Below are positions 11,546 through 23,644 of a stretch of DNA of 64,000 nt, one piece after another. The translations under genes and the position numbers were made by a program. This DNA is from Zelopaecilomyces penicillatus (lineage: Eukaryota > Ascomycota > Sordariomycetes > Hypocreales > Pseudodiploosporaceae), in contig VCCP01000004.1 of assembly GCA_005765155.1 (NCBI GenBank), positions 1,240,001 to 1,304,000 of the forward strand. Direction: 5' to 3'. Each line of letters opens with the position of its first letter. The stretch's first letter is position 1. The notes below the pieces were generated by a model, which made no database searches, was not told the DNA's origin, and saw only the letters and a list, made by a program, of their open reading frames with translations.

Positions 11546-14500
11546 GTTGAAGTATTGTTGATTTGTTCGGTGTAGAAAAGCTGAAGTTTGATAAGAGATA
11601 TTTTGATGTTACTGAAAGTGAAACCAGGACCTGCTGTTCACTTTGTTGCTAGTCGTAACGTTGAATAAAACACAGGACACTGATGAATCAGATGATAAAC
11701 ACAGAGTTGCTTATAAACAAGAAGAGATTATGAACTTGGCGATCAACGCTCCTCCGTGGTGAATAACAAACTAAAGTGTCTAAACAAAGAATGGCTGTGA
11801 AGAATAAGGTTTGCAACCAATGAAGTGGAGAGAACTGGAGACCTGTGCTAGCAACGACCTCAGAAAACAGAAAAAAGGGAATGAAGACTAGAAGAAGGGC
11901 AAACAAGGGAATGAATATACAGAGTCGATCAACAACAAGTGACGAAGGGAAGAGGCGAGTTAAAAGCAAAAGGGAGGTGTCTGCTCTGAGACAGCGAGAC
12001 ACAGCCCATTGGCCTGGCATAAACCCATCCGCCCACATTCGGCGGGCTTTTTCGACTACTGCAGGTTCAGGACGGGGAGGGGCAGCAGAAGCTGCAGGGG
12101 CGTCGCTCAGAACCCACCAGGATGGATCTGATGGTACTGTTTGGCACAGCGAAGCCGAGCAGGGGTGTGGCGCTCCCAAGTCGAGAGCCCAAACACCAGA
12201 GGTGTGAGGTGGAGCGGGGCGGCGGCGGCCGGTCCATGATTTCGAGCTGGCGAGGGTCCCAAGGGGCTCCAGGAGGCACCGAGAGATTCCCTTGGGTGCG
12301 TGCCCGGACATGGACATTTAACAGAGGCATCGGAGTACTACCTCGATTCGTTTCGCTACTTCAATGCTGCGCGTGCTTGGCCGTTTGCTCCATGTCTGCC
12401 CCAAACCCCCACCATCATCAGTCGCTTCGAGGACTCAAACGCACCCACAGGCCGTTAGCCAGGGACCAGGAACAAGTGGCGCGGGTTGGTGGGCGACCCT
12501 GGAAAGACTCTGATCTGGGCGTAAGCTTGGCATGCTGATTGGATGGATTGTCTGGGACTGTTGAGCGTGGTTGAGCAACATCGGCTTCTCGCTTTTGCTG
12601 CCCCAATAATACTACCAACATCCAACGAGGCCATGGTCAGGTGTTGTGAGAGAGACGGAAACCAAGTTCTGATGTTTCACAAGCCTACAACAGTGTATGT
12701 GCAGATGCCCATGGTACCTGTAGCTTTGTAAGGTTCGTCCAGGGCATTATAGGCAGGTACATCCCATTATGCACTCCGCACAGGTGTTATTGCGCGGAAA
12801 CAACGATGCTACACTCTCACAAACACGGCGCTGGCGCCTAGTAAAACCACATCATCAATTCCAGCCGGAACACGGCATTTTGTTTCTGGTACTCAGTTAT
12901 CGCTGCAGCGTGTTGGTGGAAGCGGAAACGCACAAACGCTGCGACGAACCACATTCGTGGCCGTGCCGCCGCTCAGAGAAGGGCTGGAGTCTTGGAGGCT
13001 TTGATCAGACCAGTCAGAGCAGGACATCAGCGCTGTGCTGAGGGATATGCATGGATCGACAGGACTTGGCTCAACCAACATTGAGAGCAGCACCATTAAT
13101 CACTCAGGTATGTGATGGAGCGAAATGCAATCAATTGCCGCCGAAGGTGCGCCGAATAGACACGGCTAACATGAAGAATAGATAAACTCCCCACCATGAC
13201 TTTGCTATCGGGCTCCCTCGGTTGGTTCACCGCATAGTTGCCTAGCTGCCTATCCTAATATCACGCCCAACAAACAGCAATGCGAACCAGTTTGATGCCA
13301 AGCATGATCTTCAGGAGACCGAGAATAATTACATGCCAGCGGCCCACCCCTTGTCACTTGTCACAGTTCCAGTCACGACCAACGGTTCTAAAAATCAGAC
13401 CAGTTTGTCTCAAGCATAACGACGAGGCCAGTGTGCCATAACCGAATAGAAGAAACAAAACAGGGTGTTTGAAATTTATCGCAGCCGATGTTCTATGGAA
13501 CTGACAGCCGCGTTTGTTAGGGGTAATAAATGGGGGATGGGCCTAGGGCACCGTTCCCCATCCTCCCGTTCTTCCACTTCTCCTCATCCGCCGACTATAC
13601 CCGAATCGCCAAGTTGAAGCATTGTATCAGATGGATGACGCTGCAGGAAATTATCCGTAGGAGAATGTCCGTGAGACGCGCCAACCGAAAGTCAGGACCC
13701 CTTTCGCCAGCGCTTTGGCTGGGGGTGGCGTCATCAGTGGTGGGTTACAGGTTTGGGTCCCCACCAACTGGAAACGCCGTGCTAGTCGGAAGCGCCTCAC
13801 CCTCCGAGACGGCGCTTGTGTCCAACTGGGAACCATTGGCCAGGCACAGAGGCACTTGAAACGCACACGAGATCGGCAAGATTGGAAAGGGTCTCTGCCA
13901 AAGGGCATTATGCAACGACTACCAACCACGCATCCTACGTTGCCAGCAATGTTGTAGTATGTTACCGCACAGTGAGCCCTCTTCTATTGCCTTAGCTATA
14001 ACAATGGCCGAAGCGTTTTTTTCTTCAACTTCCTCTTCTTTTTTAACGGATAACACGGTGATGATTAGGGCCTTCAATAGTGAGAACTTAAAAGATACTA
14101 CCAATATAAAAAAAATTGTATAAATGAAAAAGAAACAAATTAGCAGCCACGTACCCACACAGTCGCTCATGTGGCTCAAATAAATTGGTTATATTGATTA
14201 AAAAGTAATTACCCCATCGGTTAGCGGAAGCAGTCCATGAAATCACTGCTCCGTCTGTCAATTGGGATTCGTGGAACCGAGCACCCAAGAAAGATGTTCC
14301 TTCAATAATTGGATAGGTTCATTGTCCTGGAAATTTCGGCCCGCCATATTCTCGCAACACACGTGTACAAATTATGCCGAGTCTCGGCGCTTGGTGCGCA
14401 CATTGCAACTATGTGATCCCAGAAAGGATGATAAAGGAAACATGGAGGATGACTGGTGCTGCCAAAAAAAAAAAATAGCATGTGTGTGCTAATGCATGAA

Positions 14501-15011
14501 TATGTTCGGTAGATCGGAGTTCTGGTATTATCTGCCTGATTTGCTGTTACAGCAAACCAGGACAAATGTGTATGGAGATAACCAACTTGTAACTTTAAAA
14601 AAAACGCATCGTGTTCCATGTCGCCACAGATGGAAGGTGATTGCAGAAAATGTAGGCCATCGCCGGTATTACTTTCGCCGGTCTCAGCTAGCCGGTATTA
14701 AGTGCTCGATGGAGTTGAGTCGAAATCTAACTTGTAGTACCTATGTTATCGATTTTGACAAAACGGCATGGCACGGTAGCCCCACGGGGTCTGGTGCACA
14801 TGGGTTCTTTCGTCTAAACAATCCCAACGTTTCCCGTCTCATGTCCACAGATGTCCGTTTGACGATGCCAGGGGTGAAAGGTTGGGAAAGCCCCAGGTGC
14901 TGGCGAGCGTTAAGGTGCTGGGGGCATGGGGAAAGACGGCGGGGGGCTAATTATAGGACAAGCGCCGTATAAATACCATTTGCTTGTGCTGAATCCAACG
15001 AATCAGGGATC
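11546..15011. other. Gene-poor region, first part
   Basis: About 3.5 kb upstream of the protease without a gene I can support. The longest minus frame (11688-12317) has Cys/Pro/Arg-rich and then hydrophobic composition typical of a chance frame. The protease promoter must lie in the first part. AT-rich islands occur near 14080-14200. Confidence 0.5.
14969..14976 (+). promoter_or_regulatory. TATA-like element upstream of tRNA-Asp copy 1
   Basis: A TATAAATA octamer about 75 bases before the tRNA 5' end. Upstream TATA elements help Pol III transcription in some fungi. The distance is longer than usual, so it is weak evidence. Confidence 0.3.
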
Positions 15012-15019
15012 TGGTCCAC

Positions 15020-15049
15020 CTACGACAGGCGCTTCAACGCCTGAACACA
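15020..15049 (+). promoter_or_regulatory. Conserved hairpin leader of tRNA-Asp, copy 1
   Basis: The stretch before the tRNA contains CAGGCG, a six-base loop CTTCAA, and CGCCTG (15026-15043), a perfect 6-bp stem ending six bases before the tRNA. The second tRNA-Asp copy has the same stem with a different loop at nearly the same distance. The function is unknown. Confidence 0.6.
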
Positions 15050-15121
15050 TCTTCCGTAGTATAGTGGTCAGTATGCAAGCTTGTCACGCTTGAGACCCGG
15101 GTTCAATTCCCGGCGGGAGAG
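15050..15121 (+). tRNA. tRNA-Asp (GTC), copy 1
   Basis: A 72-base cloverleaf: acceptor TCTTCCG pairs with CGGGAGA (one T-G pair), the anticodon loop reads CTTGTCACG with anticodon GTC, and the T arm contains the B box GGTTCAATTCC. No intron, and CCA is not encoded. It is identical to the copy at 38723-38794. Confidence 0.97.
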
Positions 15122-15140
15122 ATCCAACATGTCCCTTCAC

Positions 15141-15157
15141 TTTTGCTGCCATTTTTT
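15141..15157 (+). terminator. Pol III terminator of tRNA-Asp copy 1
   Basis: A T4 run at 15141-15144 followed by T6 at 15152-15157, 20-36 bases after the tRNA 3' end, as expected for RNA polymerase III termination. Confidence 0.7.
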
Positions 15158-18100
15158 GTTCCTACAAAAAGACATGTTCGATTGCTGCCGTATGCCGCTC
15201 ACTGTATTTCCAACAATCAAGTGAAGTAAGACTCCATCGATATCAGCTTGAGAATTCATGCTTATAGGGATACGCTCACGGTGACTGATTGATCTAAGAA
15301 TACATTTTGTCTACTTGGGTTGCTCCAGATATATTAAACTTATGAGGAGTCGTCAGGTGAACATTCACAACTTGTTAAACTTCCGTACCCAGGAGAATGG
15401 TCTTTCATGCATGAGAAGATAACATCGAAGTCCGCTACAATGTCGATGTCAACACGATCGGATTCACCCTTGTCGAAGTGAATAATTAGGCCAAAGTTAG
15501 AAAACATCTTTATAGATGTGAAATGACGGCCGAGTGTCTAGAAGCTCCCTCGAATACATGTCTAAAATGTATATTATGCTGGCACTGATTCATTAACTGG
15601 TTGCTAGGCAATCAGGGTGGTTGGGCGGGGGATTCATGACAATGAATCAAAACATCGGGCCTGTGATGAAGATTATTGTTCGGGTTCATGTTTTGTCTGA
15701 TATCGCAAGACACACTATAATGCTAGCGTCAAGGGCAGCAAACGGCGGAGCGGCTTGGCCATACCAAGTGAGCCGCACAACGCCTCCCTTGGTAACCATT
15801 GTCATCATGCTATCATGACATAAGGCGTCGTTGAACCTCTTCTTCGTAGCCGCAGCCTCATTCGTCGTTTCTTCTATTCATAGTATGGAGGACCAATTCT
15901 AACAAACCTTAGGTTTTCCTTTGCCAAAACATTTAGGAGTACGCCACAAGCTGAATGGTCACATTGTGTCGACCACATGACTGCTGATGGTAAAACGCCA
16001 CCATAATCTTCATCACGGCTGTCATGAGCCGTTGGCTTAGCGTAGTGCTTTGGTCTTTCAACGTATTCGCGTCTGGCATACTAAAGATGTGTAGGCTACC
16101 TACCCAGTTAATATTTGAATACAAACTGTACATGACTCTTACTTTTTGGATGACGGAAGATATTATTAATTAATTATAATTAGTATTGGGAGTCCATTGC
16201 CTTCCATTTCCCATTTCCCAAACAGAAAAACCACAAGAGTTGTTGGTTGGTTGGTTGCTTACCCTACGGTAGTGGGTAGTGAGTGTGGGTGCCCAAATGA
16301 GCCCCCCATAAATACAACGTGCATGACGTCCAAGACACAACGCTGGCCACTGGAAAAGCGACTGGTGAAATCAACGAGACAGTATTTGTTTTTCGATGCG
16401 TTCGTATTAATTACTTGGGAAACATATACTGTAATGTATTTGTGCCAAGCTTAATATCGCTTGTGTAAGTCATTTCTGCCGTAATTTGGTGGCCGGTCGA
16501 GGGAGACCAGGAAATTGCGATCGATGAGCTCAGCCAAAAAAAAAAAATCAAGATTGATACTTCAGGTTGCCTGATGGACGACACGTCGGGCATGGCGGGT
16601 AGCATAGGTGTTGTTAGGTTGTCTTCGGTCTATGAAATCTTTTTTTTTTTGTTTTTTTTTTTTTTGTTTTGAATGACACCGCATCAGTGGCAAAATATGT
16701 GAGGTGTCCCAGCAAAGCCTAAGGTCCACCATGATTGCCCAGCCAGGTGTCCTATACCTTTCTGTTGGCAATGCATGGCATCGCTTTTGGCTGCCTGAGT
16801 GAAGTGCGAGTGCCGGTCGCCTCCCCAAGGACTGGCAGGGTTGAAAGCGATTTGTTCTTATTTGTTTGGGGGGGTGATCCGACCAGGACCCGGAAAGCAG
16901 AGGGCTGGAAAGCGGACTATTTGCTGGCCAAAAGGGTGTGGTGTTGTCATGGAAAAGACTACCAGGGATATCAACAAAGACTGGGAAATCTGAGGCGAAG
17001 ACAATGTGGAAAGTAATTAATTAACCAAAGACCCAATGTGAGAAGTGGGCTGGCCATGTACAACTAACTACCTTACACTGAAGGTATTTTAGCGGCTGCA
17101 GCGTGTCCATCCGGCTGCATCTGCTTGCTGCAAGCACTTACGACGATGGGGTAATTACGAAGTTGGGTAGTACTTTTCCGTCCGAGACCTGCCAATGCCC
17201 ATTTCAACCAAAGGCTGTCCAGAGACGAATAGGTCTGGTTGTTGCATGGAATTCCATTAATTCGCTGCCCATCTCTACGACGCTGACGCCAACACCGACG
17301 TTGAACTGGGCCCTACCTGTTATTACGCTCACTCATTTCCTGTTGGCGCTGCTCTGCCGCCGCCTTGTGGCATCTCGTGGCCTATCGTGACCCTCCCGTC
17401 TCCCTCGCCCGTCTCGCTTCGTCCCTCGCATCCTCCTGGCCAATTCGACACTGGCAATTTGCAGATTTCTTTTTGCTCTGCACACATAAGCCAATACGCC
17501 GGATTTGATATTTGACTCGAGTCGACCAGCTGCTTGATCTTGCATCCAACATCCCGTCACCTCCAGTGTTTGCACCGTCTCGCCTCGCCTCAACCTCTTT
17601 CTCGTACCAGTCAGAGACGCACACAAGCACACACACACACACACACACACACCTCTTTGTGTCTACCGTTCCCTCTCCCCATCCGACACGCGAGCCCGAG
17701 GCAACAGCGCGTAAAGTGCCAAACACACCAGATCTGGTTCCCTCTGCTCCAGCTGCATTGCAACACTGCCTGCTGGCCCCGATTACGTAGCCGCCCTCCA
17801 GCCTCACTCACGTTGGCCCATCCACCCTGCAAACTCCAACACACTGTGGTAGAACTGCCCAGCCTTGTCCCTACATCCGCTCTCAGGCATTGCCAGATTC
17901 TGCCCGTTGTCGCACGCTTGATACCTGAAATCGCAGGATTTGATAATCGCGAGTGCCTGCCTTCCTGCCTGGCTCAGACCAAAAGCACCGTATCCTGGTC
18001 CCAACCCCAGTCCTGGTCTTGGTCTTATTAGGCTTCGCAATCTCGCTGCCCCTCATCTCTTTCCTGTATGACAATCTCTTTTTTTGCCCACCGATACCGT

Positions 18101-18196
18101 CGACGACCATACCGATTCTCCCTGGCCCTGAAATGCACGCCTCGGTCTTCTCGTCGACATCTCGACAAGCGTCTTGAACTACTACTGGCAGCAGAA
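15158..18196. other. Gene-poor region, second part, and F-box gene leader
   Basis: About 3 kb with no gene I can support. 15900-16180 and 16400-16680 are AT-rich with A or T homopolymers (16535-16547; 16639-16670). From about 17290 the DNA becomes C/T-rich and looks like the promoter and long leader of the F-box gene, including a (CA)n tract. Confidence 0.5.
17627..17652 (+). repeat. (CA)n microsatellite
   Basis: About 13 CA units in the pyrimidine-rich leader upstream of the F-box gene. Confidence 0.95.
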
Positions 18197-20056
18197 ATGG
18201 GAGACTTCCACAACACTTTCCTCCATGGCAATGACCAGTGCGCCATTGCCACCGCGGACGGGATGGCTCTGGATTGCCCACGACAAGATACCATGCAAGA
18301 CCACGTTGACGCTGCCGACTTCTCCCTCATGAGCTCCTCTATCACTACTCTGCTCAACGCCGCCTCGAGTCCAGTTACCCCTGGCGCATCCAGCCCGCCA
18401 CTCGACCAAACCAAAAACACTTCATTCACCCCCCCTGCGCGACCAAGTAGCACACCGTTTCCCCATCTTGAGAGACGTTCATCTGTTCACGCCTTAATTG
18501 AATCAGAGATAGGATGGGCCGGCAGTCTGTACCATCTCAACAACGAACAATCCTACCAAAATTTCCCCACCAACGAGTACACGATGCCCCGAATGACACA
18601 TTTCGAAGAACTCCCTACCGAAGTCCACGAAGCCATCCTGGATCACATATTTGGATACTGCGTATCTCCTACTTCGAGAAGTGCAATGAGAATCTCAAGC
18701 TTGACAAAAGGCTGGGGAACAGCGCTTCGGCACTCACGGAGAAGAGAACTCACCGCTCTGGCTCTTGTAAATCGTACCTGGAGTATTTTGGTCCAACAAC
18801 GACTCTATCGCCACCTGAAGTTGAAAGCGACGAAGGGTTCCATTGAAGATGCGGCATTCCACTTGGCCCGCCAACCCCATCTTGCCTCCTATGTTAAACA
18901 TGTAGAGATCTGGTTTCCCGTTTTTCAACCAACATACGGCCCGTTGGCATCGACTAATACTCTAGCATTACCCACAGTCACGACTGATGGCCTGACAAAT
19001 GCAACATACACATTGCCCCGAAATAACTGCACGCTTGCAGAAGTGTTCCAATTCGTATCTGAAGTGGTGCCGGAAGCACGAGTTTTGACATTGGAGGGAG
19101 GTGAGCGGAGGAAGGCGCCCAAGGTCCTCCAGTTTTATGGAGGGAGTTCGGAATCCATTCAAGCGCTTCATCCCATTACCTCGGTGCGGACTCTAGTGAC
19201 AAAGGGCCAATGGAATCTGATCAGAGATAATCGTGACTTCGCCCTTATCATGAGTGCACTACCCAACTTGGAAGAGTGGCAGGGTTCTTACAGCAAGCCT
19301 AAATCCAAGAGCTACATAACGGCAGCTGACTTTCTACCAACGCTGCCGACTCATGTCAAAAATGTATCCCTCTGCATGGAAAACGACTATCGACGTGAAG
19401 CAGTCATGCCTGCGTTTTACTACAAAGTGTCACTGAAGGCCCACATGTGTGTCAACATGGCCCAGGTCCTACCTTCGCTGGAACACTTTGCCTACACCGG
19501 CCGCGTTTGCCATCACTTATTTGACGTGGCTAGGCGGCTAGCCGATCCGATGACTTCAAGACTAAGGTCTGTTGACATTACGGTCAAAAACTGCTGTCGT
19601 AAAGCCTACAGCTTCCATGAGTCCGGCTCCGGCATACAAGATTTGGTCTTTATTGAGACTTTTGAAAAGCTCGTCTTGTCGGCTATAAGATCTCTGGAGA
19701 AGTTCAAAAGGCTAGAGTATTTGAGAATACGCTTTGTTGATCTAGGTTTGCGCGCCGAAATCCAAACTAACACCACAAGTGCTAATCTCTTTCTAGATTC
19801 GGTTCTGCCACCATTGAATCCTTACTTTCTTATGCAGCAGGGCCAATGTTCTGGCGTTTGGAGCGACCAAATCATCGCTGAAATGGCTCGAGTACGACCG
19901 TTTGCTTCGTTCTCGGACTTGAGTGACACTTTTGGAAGCATTATCTATAGTAAAGAGGGACGAATGGTCATAGCCCCGGAACATCCCAGAACACGGATCA
20001 CGTCCTTGAAGCTATCTAATTATCGATCTCTTGCTTCCCGAATCACAATACAATGA
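18197..20056 (+). CDS. F-box-like protein
   Basis: A single open frame ends at 20056. An earlier in-frame ATG at 18068 would give 662 residues; the ATG at 18197 (619 residues) is preferred because the extra 43 residues are Arg-rich and read like leader. A disordered Ser/Pro-rich N-terminal part is followed by an F-box-like helix pair starting FEELPTEVHEAILDHIFGY at about residue 136, then ALALVNRTWSILVQQRLYRHLKLK, the typical fungal F-box ending. The remaining ~400 residues carry leucine-rich but irregular segments (HVEIWFPVF, PNLEEWQGSY, LEYLRIRFVDLG) that probably bind a substrate. F-box proteins link substrates to SCF ubiquitin ligase through Skp1. The target is unknown; these genes diverge quickly in fungi. 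Confidence 0.85.
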   Translation: MGDFHNTFLHGNDQCAIATADGMALDCPRQDTMQDHVDAADFSLMSSSITTLLNAASSPVTPGASSPPLDQTKNTSFTPPARPSSTPFPHLERRSSVHALIESEIGWAGSLYHLNNEQSYQNFPTNEYTMPRMTHFEELPTEVHEAILDHIFGYCVSPTSRSAMRISSLTKGWGTALRHSRRRELTALALVNRTWSILVQQRLYRHLKLKATKGSIEDAAFHLARQPHLASYVKHVEIWFPVFQPTYGPLASTNTLALPTVTTDGLTNATYTLPRNNCTLAEVFQFVSEVVPEARVLTLEGGERRKAPKVLQFYGGSSESIQALHPITSVRTLVTKGQWNLIRDNRDFALIMSALPNLEEWQGSYSKPKSKSYITAADFLPTLPTHVKNVSLCMENDYRREAVMPAFYYKVSLKAHMCVNMAQVLPSLEHFAYTGRVCHHLFDVARRLADPMTSRLRSVDITVKNCCRKAYSFHESGSGIQDLVFIETFEKLVLSAIRSLEKFKRLEYLRIRFVDLGLRAEIQTNTTSANLFLDSVLPPLNPYFLMQQGQCSGVWSDQIIAEMARVRPFASFSDLSDTFGSIIYSKEGRMVIAPEHPRTRITSLKLSNYRSLASRITIQ

Positions 20057-20649
20057 CGACAACGCCAGACACTGAACTGTCAAAGAAAACAACATCAGAA
20101 GTTTCACATAAATAATCATCATGCGGGAGCAAGGGATTTAGAGGTCGGACCAAAGACATTTCCGACCTATTTCGTGTTAACGATTTCATTACAAAATGAA
20201 GCAGAGGGAACAAGAACCTCTCTTCTTTTCTGGTTTTAGCTTTTTGTAGCTATTTCATACCCTTGGGGCAGGCAATACCACAGAACTTGGAGTTAAAAGG
20301 TGCATGGATATTTGGAATCGGTTTGTTTTTTCGGATGGTAATTACGAGCTTATTGGGATCTGCCTATGGAGGTTTTGGCTCGGCTGGATTGGGTGTTTTG
20401 AAAGGCATTTAGATTTCGGGTAAGTTAAGATAGATACCCTTAATGATTTCTTCGTGAGTTAAGCGCACAAATAACTCCTTACATGTTAATGTCACCTATA
20501 TGCTTAATAAAGGCGAGAGAGTAAAAATGAGCAAGCGCGTATTGTTATGCAGTACTTGGCTTTTCCAACATCGTCTTATTCCCCTAGCCAGACCGCATTA
20601 GGAACCACCATAATTGTTCACGTCTGCCTCAGATATCCCATAATTTTTA
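20057..20649. other. Convergent intergenic region, F-box gene/GPI14
   Basis: About 590 bases of 3' flank for two converging genes, AT-rich. Nothing encoded that I can see. Confidence 0.55.
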
Positions 20650-22140
20650 TCATTCCGTGTGTTGTTTCTCTCCGTTCAGCGGCCCACCAGTGGCGCCATC
20701 AGTAACAATGATACCCAATAACCAGCAATTGACAAGGAAGAAAGCCAATGCAGACAACCACAGTCCCGGGAAGAAAGTGCTGACACCGAGAAACTCAAGC
20801 TGATAGCCTTGCTGCAGCCAGGCGCCCTGTGTCGCCACCCAAAGACCTAGCGCTGTGATGCCCAGCTTCGGATTGCGAAGAAGGGATGAGCCCGGAAGGT
20901 AGAGAGGTAGGAAGACCATGTACCACAGGAAGTACTACACCGTCCATGTTAGAATTTTTTTTTTTTGAGAATCGGAAGTGAGAGAAGACAGGGGTTGCAG
21001 CTGGCTTAACTTACCTGAGAGGTGCAAACTTTGTTAAAGGTGACAAAGGCAAAGGTCTGTGCCATCATGGAGGTAGCAAGGTTCTTTTTGGCAATCGCGA
21101 AGGGAATCAAAATGCACGAGAGTAATAACTGGGGGATAAATGCATTAAATGAAGCGGTAGAGGGATCCGCTGAGGTAAGATAGAGAAGAATGTTGTAGGG
21201 GGAGAAGTTGTGGCGATGATCAATGCGAGTGACATGATGAAAATAGGAGTGAACCAAGAATGGATGACCGTAGCTGCAGATATTTGTTAGCTATTTATTG
21301 CAGCAGCAACGATATTTTCAGATGAGGGAATGAAGGGGGGGATAGAAAAGAGAAACCGTACATGGAATACATAAGGACATTAAGTCCCATGAAGGTGAGG
21401 AGGCTGATGATGGTGAGCTGGATCCTCTCAGGGGAGCAGAACTTGAGGGCAGCATTGACAAGTGATGACTGCTGCTTGGCGATGCTTGATTTGGCTTTGC
21501 CGAGGTTCTCATCGTCCATCCACCATACAATAGCCGGGGCATAGATAAAGGGGTAAATCTTGAAGTGAACACCCAGGCCCAGGATAGCGCCAGCCAAGCC
21601 AACTCTCCTCCTCTCGACAGCCCAGAGCAGAGCCATGGTCAAGACGCCCAGCAAGCCCTCTGAGCTGCCACGGGTGCTGATGGTAGCAACCATGGGATTC
21701 CACAGCCAGAGGGCGGCAAATGCGCCAGCCCTCTCAAGGGTCATCGTCGTCACCACCTTTCCGCTACTGCCCGTGGTGTTGCTACCGCTACCACGGCGAA
21801 GCAGCACGCGGACAATGAGCCTTCCGGCCAGCAGGTCAGCGAGGGCGAACACGATCTTGCCAAAGGCAAAGAAGCGTGTGGTGGGGAGGAGAAGCCATGC
21901 GAGGAGCGGCGTGTAGCGGTAAGTCTCGCGGGCGTAGGGGCTGTCGCCGAGGGCTACGGAGCGGGCGGCGTCTGTGAAGACGAGGTAGTCGATGTCGGTG
22001 TATTTGACGGCAGAGTTGGCGTCTTGCCAGGTGCCGTAGATGAGGAGGACGATGCGGAGGAGTGTGGCGATGAGAAAGAGTGGAAAGGGGCGGAAGAGGA
22101 ATGAGAAGGGCGGAGGTGAAGGTGAGGTTGAGGAGGCCAT
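20650..22140 (-). CDS. GPI14: GPI mannosyltransferase I catalytic subunit (PIG-M family)
   Basis: Three exons, 21362-22140, 21015-21273 and 20650-20934, give 440 residues. The enzyme adds the first alpha-1,4-mannose from dolichol-phosphate-mannose to GlcN-acyl-PI in the ER lumen during GPI-anchor assembly. The first transmembrane segment (residues 20-36) is followed by the luminal DxD-type motif YTDIDY (Asp49, Asp51) and SPYARETYRYTPLLAW. Exon 2 carries the family signature HSYFHHVTRIDHRHNFSPYN. At least eight hydrophobic segments are visible. The frame extends upstream to 22248, but the Met at 22140 fits the conserved N-terminus and the His/Ser/Pro-rich extension does not. It is divergent from the TRAX gene with a shared 600-base promoter. 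Confidence 0.95.
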
Positions 22141-22742
22141 TGTGGTATGATGATGATGGGGGCTTTCAGACCCAGGGGTGAGAGGTGGTGATGGGCTTAT
22201 GAAGATGTAATGTTGCAATGAGGCCTGATTGGTATCATGACTCTCCAATTAGGGACTTTGTTGAATAAAATTTCATAAGAGCATCAAAGCGTTTCATGAA
22301 TCTGAAGCATAGTGTAAATTCGCAGGCCGTGGTGGGCAGCACACAATTGGTCGTCGAACTCCTTTGTCGGTTTTGCGAATTGAAGACTGGTTGTCTGTCA
22401 TCTTGGGAAATTTTGGTGGAGCCCCCTGCTTTCCCATCAGGCACTGGGGACGACCCCACTCCACTTGTCGGGTCGCTTTTCTGCCCACTGCCGGGTGGAC
22501 TACAGGGCGGTTCGGCCCTGTGGCAGTGGCTATCACAGGCTAACGATAGCGACAGATCCCGCTGTAAGGTATTGCCTGCAATTAAGTATTTTCACGCTTT
22601 AAACGCGATTTGATATTTCCGCCCATGCCAATTCAACGTCCAAGTTTGGTACAAGGAAGGATTGTCCACTTCGCCACCCCCCATCGACTGTCCACCACCA
22701 CACACTCCTCCCTCACGTGGAGACCATATAACAATAACAAAA
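22141..22742. promoter_or_regulatory. Bidirectional promoter region, GPI14/TRAX
   Basis: A 602-base interval between two divergent start codons, so it must hold both promoters. No TATA box stands out; a CCACC/CACAC-rich stretch precedes the TRAX start. Confidence 0.5.
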
Positions 22743-23644
22743 ATGTCAAGCGGTGTCAAGAGAGACCACGACGGCAATGCTCGGGCTAAGAGCTCGCAGA
22801 ATGCGCCCCGCGGAAGGTTTCATGATATGTTTGAGGGTTTCCGTGATGAGTTGGACCAGCATCATGATCGCCGGGAGCGCATTATCAAGGTATCCAGAGA
22901 TGTTACTGCCCAGAGCAAGAAGATGTAGGTTTCTAATGTTTCCTTTACTTGTTTCATGCTAATGCGTTTTGATTAGAATATTTACATTACAGAGGTAAGT
23001 GTGGTTGATTGGTTATACACACTATTCACAGTACATCGGTTCTTTGTCCTCATTCTCCGTCTGCTACTAGGGTCAAGAAACTTAACCAAGACTTTCCTGC
23101 CAATATCCAGCAGGATGTCGACACGCGTCTGGCCGAGATCTCAAAGCTCCTGACCTCCATCGCGCCAGACCTTGAGTCCGTCAACCGCTACCGCTACGCC
23201 TACTCGCTGCGTGGTCTTGAAGAGCTCGTCGAGGCGCTCTCCTTTGCCCATTACCTGCGCCACCAGAGCCTCATCACACCGACCCAAGCGGAGGAGGCTA
23301 CCCCAGCGGGAATTAGCCTTCGGACAGAAGACTACTTGTACGGCATCTTCGATCTGTTTGGGGAGCTGATGCGTTTCGCGACGGTGACGACGGCGCAGTC
23401 GGGCGAGTTAGCTGGTGGGCATGGCCGGAATATCCTGGGTGACATGCAGGAGCTCGCTTGTGAGGTTGAGATTATGCATGAGATTCCGACAAGGGACTTT
23501 CGTGGGAAGGTGGAGGTTATGCGGCAGAGCGTCAAGAAGGTTGAGAAGCTGGGCTATGGTCTGATTGTCCGGGGAAGTGAGCGACCTAAGGGCTGGGTGC
23601 CTGACGTCAAGGATGAAGGGCCTCGGCCAGTGTCTCCTGTTTGA
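22743..23644 (+). CDS. Translin-family protein, TRAX-like
   Basis: Three exons, 22743-22924, 22977-22994 (only 18 bases) and 23071-23644, give 257 residues. The TRAX signature FRDELDQHHDRRERIIKVSRD and SKK-IIFTLQR, joined across the micro-exon, are clear, followed by VNRYRYAYSLRGLEELVEA and RTEDYLYGIFDLFGELMRF. TRAX pairs with translin to form a ring-shaped endoribonuclease (C3PO) that cleaves passenger strands and tRNA processing by-products; its active-site acids normally sit in helices containing EDYLYG and GDMQELACEVEI, both present. Translin proper is not in this window. The ATG with AAAATG context at 22743 gives the conserved N-terminus; an upstream in-frame extension is Pro-rich leader. 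Confidence 0.93.
22977..22994 (+). other. 18-base micro-exon of the TRAX gene
   Basis: It is bounded by GATTAG before and GTAAGT after. It supplies the last base of one Ile codon and then Ile-Phe-Thr-Leu-Gln plus two bases of Arg, restoring the family motif SKKIIFTLQR. Omitting it keeps the frame (18 bases) but deletes six conserved residues. Confidence 0.88.

Noticed and set aside
11688..12317. 209-codon minus-strand frame upstream of the protease
   Set aside because: Arg/Pro/Ser-rich then hydrophobic low-quality composition, no domain, and lies in promoter-like DNA.
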